Shown in pieces: positions 18,627 through 20,266 of a stretch of DNA of 20,266 bases (the stretch's first letter is position 1; each line of letters begins with the position of its first letter). The stretch covers positions 1 to 20,266 of the forward strand of contig JBCAQO010000140.1 of the NCBI GenBank assembly GCA_039111635.1, given 5' to 3'. This DNA comes from Heterobasidion occidentale (taxonomy: Eukaryota > Basidiomycota > Agaricomycetes > Russulales > Bondarzewiaceae). The translations under genes and the position numbers were made by a program. The notes under the pieces were generated by a model, which did no database searches, had not been told where the DNA came from, and saw only the letters and a program-made list of their open reading frames with translations.

Positions 18627-19189
18627 ATGACACGCTATCATAAGGGAAGGAGGGGGACAAGGTGAGCACACAGCACGCTGTGTTCTGCGCTAGCGTCGCT
18701 AACGATCACGCTTGTTAGAAACACTCGCTCGAGGTGAGCATCTCTCGTTTTCACTGGACCATGGGAGTGAAACCGCTGGTACTAGGCGCGTGCTGACGCT
18801 GCGGAAAGAGCGTGCATCGGAACCGACAGTCTCGTGGGCGTTTTCGGAACACTATAGCGCGAACGCGGAGGAGAAGTCAAGGGTAGAGTCACTTGTCCGA
18901 GAGTTTCTCCGCCACGCTGGGCCCGAAGCCCTACGCGATGTAGGAGCCGTGTGCATTCGGTGAGTTTGGATTTCACTCGCTGTTTGATTCTCTTTCATAG
19001 TGCTCTCTCCTTAGGTCCACTATGCATACGTCGGACGATGAAGTAGAACACGTCCAGGTGCGCGTATACGCGAAGGACGGACGGCGTTTGCGCATCAGGA
19101 AAGGGGGAAAGGATCGATGGGCATCCTTGCATATCCCCAACGATCGTGGTCTCTGGGTGCCAATCGTCTTCGTTGAAAAGAACGCCTAA
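18627..19189 (+). CDS. Small hypothetical protein, four exons including a 15-nt microexon
   Basis: Exons 18627-18661, 18719-18733, 18786-18959 and 19015-19189 join in frame to a TAA for 132 aa. The introns are 57, 52 and 55 nt; all three donors are GTGAG and the acceptors end TTAG, CTAG and TTAG. I do not recognise the family. The N-terminus is very basic (TRYHKGRRGTR). The middle is probably helical (EEKSRVESLVREFLRH). The C-terminus looks like a beta-rich domain (HVQVRVYAKDGRRLRI, then WASLHIPN and LWVPIVFVEKNA). No signal peptide or membrane segment is seen. An in-frame ATG at 18420 would add 69 residues, but the CA-rich leader favours 18627. Confidence 0.6.
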
Positions 19190-19296
19190 ATGTCACGTCT
19201 TCCCATCCAAGTCGTCCCTACAATCTGATTGTCGTTGTACTCTATTTACTTCTTGGTCATGCGCTGTACACTAACTATTTCTTGATCATGCGTTGA
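19190..19296. other. Short spacer before the 90-bp repeats
   Basis: AT-rich spacer. Near 19250-19295 two short related pieces (CTTGGTCATGCGCTG, CTTGATCATGCGTTG) recur, each preceded by a TATTTA/CTATTT-like run. They resemble the AAGATCATGCTC part of the following 90-bp unit, so the repeat field may begin here in eroded form. Confidence 0.4.
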
Positions 19297-19545
19297 CATA
19301 TGACAATGCCTGGTAAAAATTCACCTATAATTCATGCTTCTGGTCATGGACTGCAAGATCATGCTCGGTTGTCATTGCTATTTGAACATATGACAATGCC
19401 TGGTAAGATTTCGACTATAATTCATCTTTCTGGTCATGGATTTCAAGATCACGCTCAGTCGTTATCGCTATTTGAACATATGACAATGCCTGGTAAGATT
19501 TCGGCTATAATTCATCTTTCTGGTCATGGATTGCAGAATCTATTT
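19297..19545. repeat. 90-bp tandem repeat, about 2.8 copies
   Basis: Units start CATATGACAATGCCTGGTAA at 19297, 19387 and 19477; the third decays after about 19540. The period is divisible by three, so a 94-codon frame (19300-19584) repeats MTMPGK...HGLQDHA. Without splice signals, a known family or independent support I treat it as repeat DNA, although a small repeat protein cannot be excluded. Confidence 0.93.
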
Positions 19546-19652
19546 CAGTCTTATCTTGCTTCTCTTTTTGTAAATTTCTGGTGAATACTTGATCAGACTA
19601 TACAAAGGTAGAAAAAGGCTTTCCAAGCCGTGACTATATGTCACCACTTGAC

Positions 19653-20266
19653 TGTTAAGACCCGGTCTTCGCACGTGATGTGCCAGGAGGCTCCTGAGTC
19701 ACTGAGGGACGTGCCAAATCCAAGTACGTCCGATGAAGGCACCAGCGGCTACTTGGGTGCGTAATTCGGGATGTACGAGGGATTCGTGATGGTATCGCGT
19801 CTCCAGGAATGCACAAAGGTTTTCCCACAGATGTGCGGGTACGACCTGATGCGGACCTGGATGGCAGTAGATATGCTGCCCACTAAAGTCGAGATAGAAT
19901 ACTGCTAGTCCTGTGTAGAACTCAGCCAGTAATTGAGATGACGACTGAGTGGTTTAGGGATGACGATAGAGAGAAGCGCAGGGCAAGTTAAACCAATGCT
20001 CAAGCAGATGTTCTATTGACAATCAAGAGTCTTGCCTATTGGCAAAGACTATGATATAGCAGAGGTATGGCTAGTACCAAGGGTCAAGAGTAAGAACAGG
20101 TGGGGAGTAACAAAGGTGAACGAGCTGGCGATACAGGTATCTGGCTCGTTCTATATATACGCGATCCCGCTTTAGGGCAAGATCTACAGAAGGTCTGTGC
20201 TCAAGGCACCAAATAGAAGCAAACGATCAACGATCGGAATGATGTAATCTATGATGCGATCAAGAA
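19653..20266 (+). mobile_element. Possible LTR of a retrotransposon, running off the window
   Basis: Begins TGTTAAGACCCGGTC at 19653, with the TG start and style common in fungal Gypsy LTRs. It contains CACGTG at 19674-19679 and a TATATATA box at 20152-20159. A sequence free of long frames then follows to the window end. No matching second LTR, primer-binding site or coding region is visible, so the call rests only on this layout. It could also be an ordinary promoter of a gene beyond the window. Confidence 0.35.
20152..20159 (+). promoter_or_regulatory. TATA box candidate
   Basis: TATATATA in a GC-richer flank (CTCGTTC before, CGCGATCC after). It would drive transcription rightward out of the window, either from an LTR or a cellular gene. 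Confidence 0.45.

Overview
The window looks like accessory DNA from a mushroom-forming basidiomycete (Agaricomycetes). The reading rests on gene structure: several genes can be spliced in frame across many 44-79 nt GT-AG introns, and the protein families are typical of that group. These are a Plavaka-type transposase, an OTT_1508-like deaminase-fold protein, and a large mushroom protein family with a 'PVW-I/L-R' core. All splicing was done by eye and all family calls are from memory.

Layout. 291-1326 (+): a two-exon gene with an internal 108-bp duplication. 1537-2190: a very homogeneous 66/69-bp minisatellite with degenerate copies out to about 3.83 kb. 2653-3294 (+): inside that repeat zone, a broken copy of the ribonucleotide reductase small-subunit gene that still keeps one clean intron. 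3825-4332 (-): a coding fragment whose 3' end runs into a repeat copy. 4.4-5.6 kb: only weak, ambiguous coding signals. About 5.63-6.8 kb: GC-rich imperfect tandem repeats (period near 128 bp). 6909-6977: a tRNA-Pro-like relic, followed by overlapping palindromes at 7021-7043.

7431-10198 (+): a six-exon mushroom-family gene, apparently interrupted by one TGA. 10466-12816 (-): the deaminase-fold gene, convergent with the previous gene and divergent from the next. 13610-17818 (+): the transposase, resolved into ten exons that join without a frame error (1245 aa), so it looks intact. 18627-19189 (+): a small intact four-exon gene of unknown function. 19297-19545: a 90-bp tandem repeat. 19653 to the window end: a sequence resembling the 5' LTR of a retrotransposon.

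The most interesting group is 7.2-17.8 kb, where an intact transposase sits next to a gene with the metal-binding signature of nucleic-acid deaminases and a member of an expanded lineage-specific family. Whether the neighbours are transposon cargo or chance neighbours cannot be decided here, because I found no convincing terminal inverted repeats.
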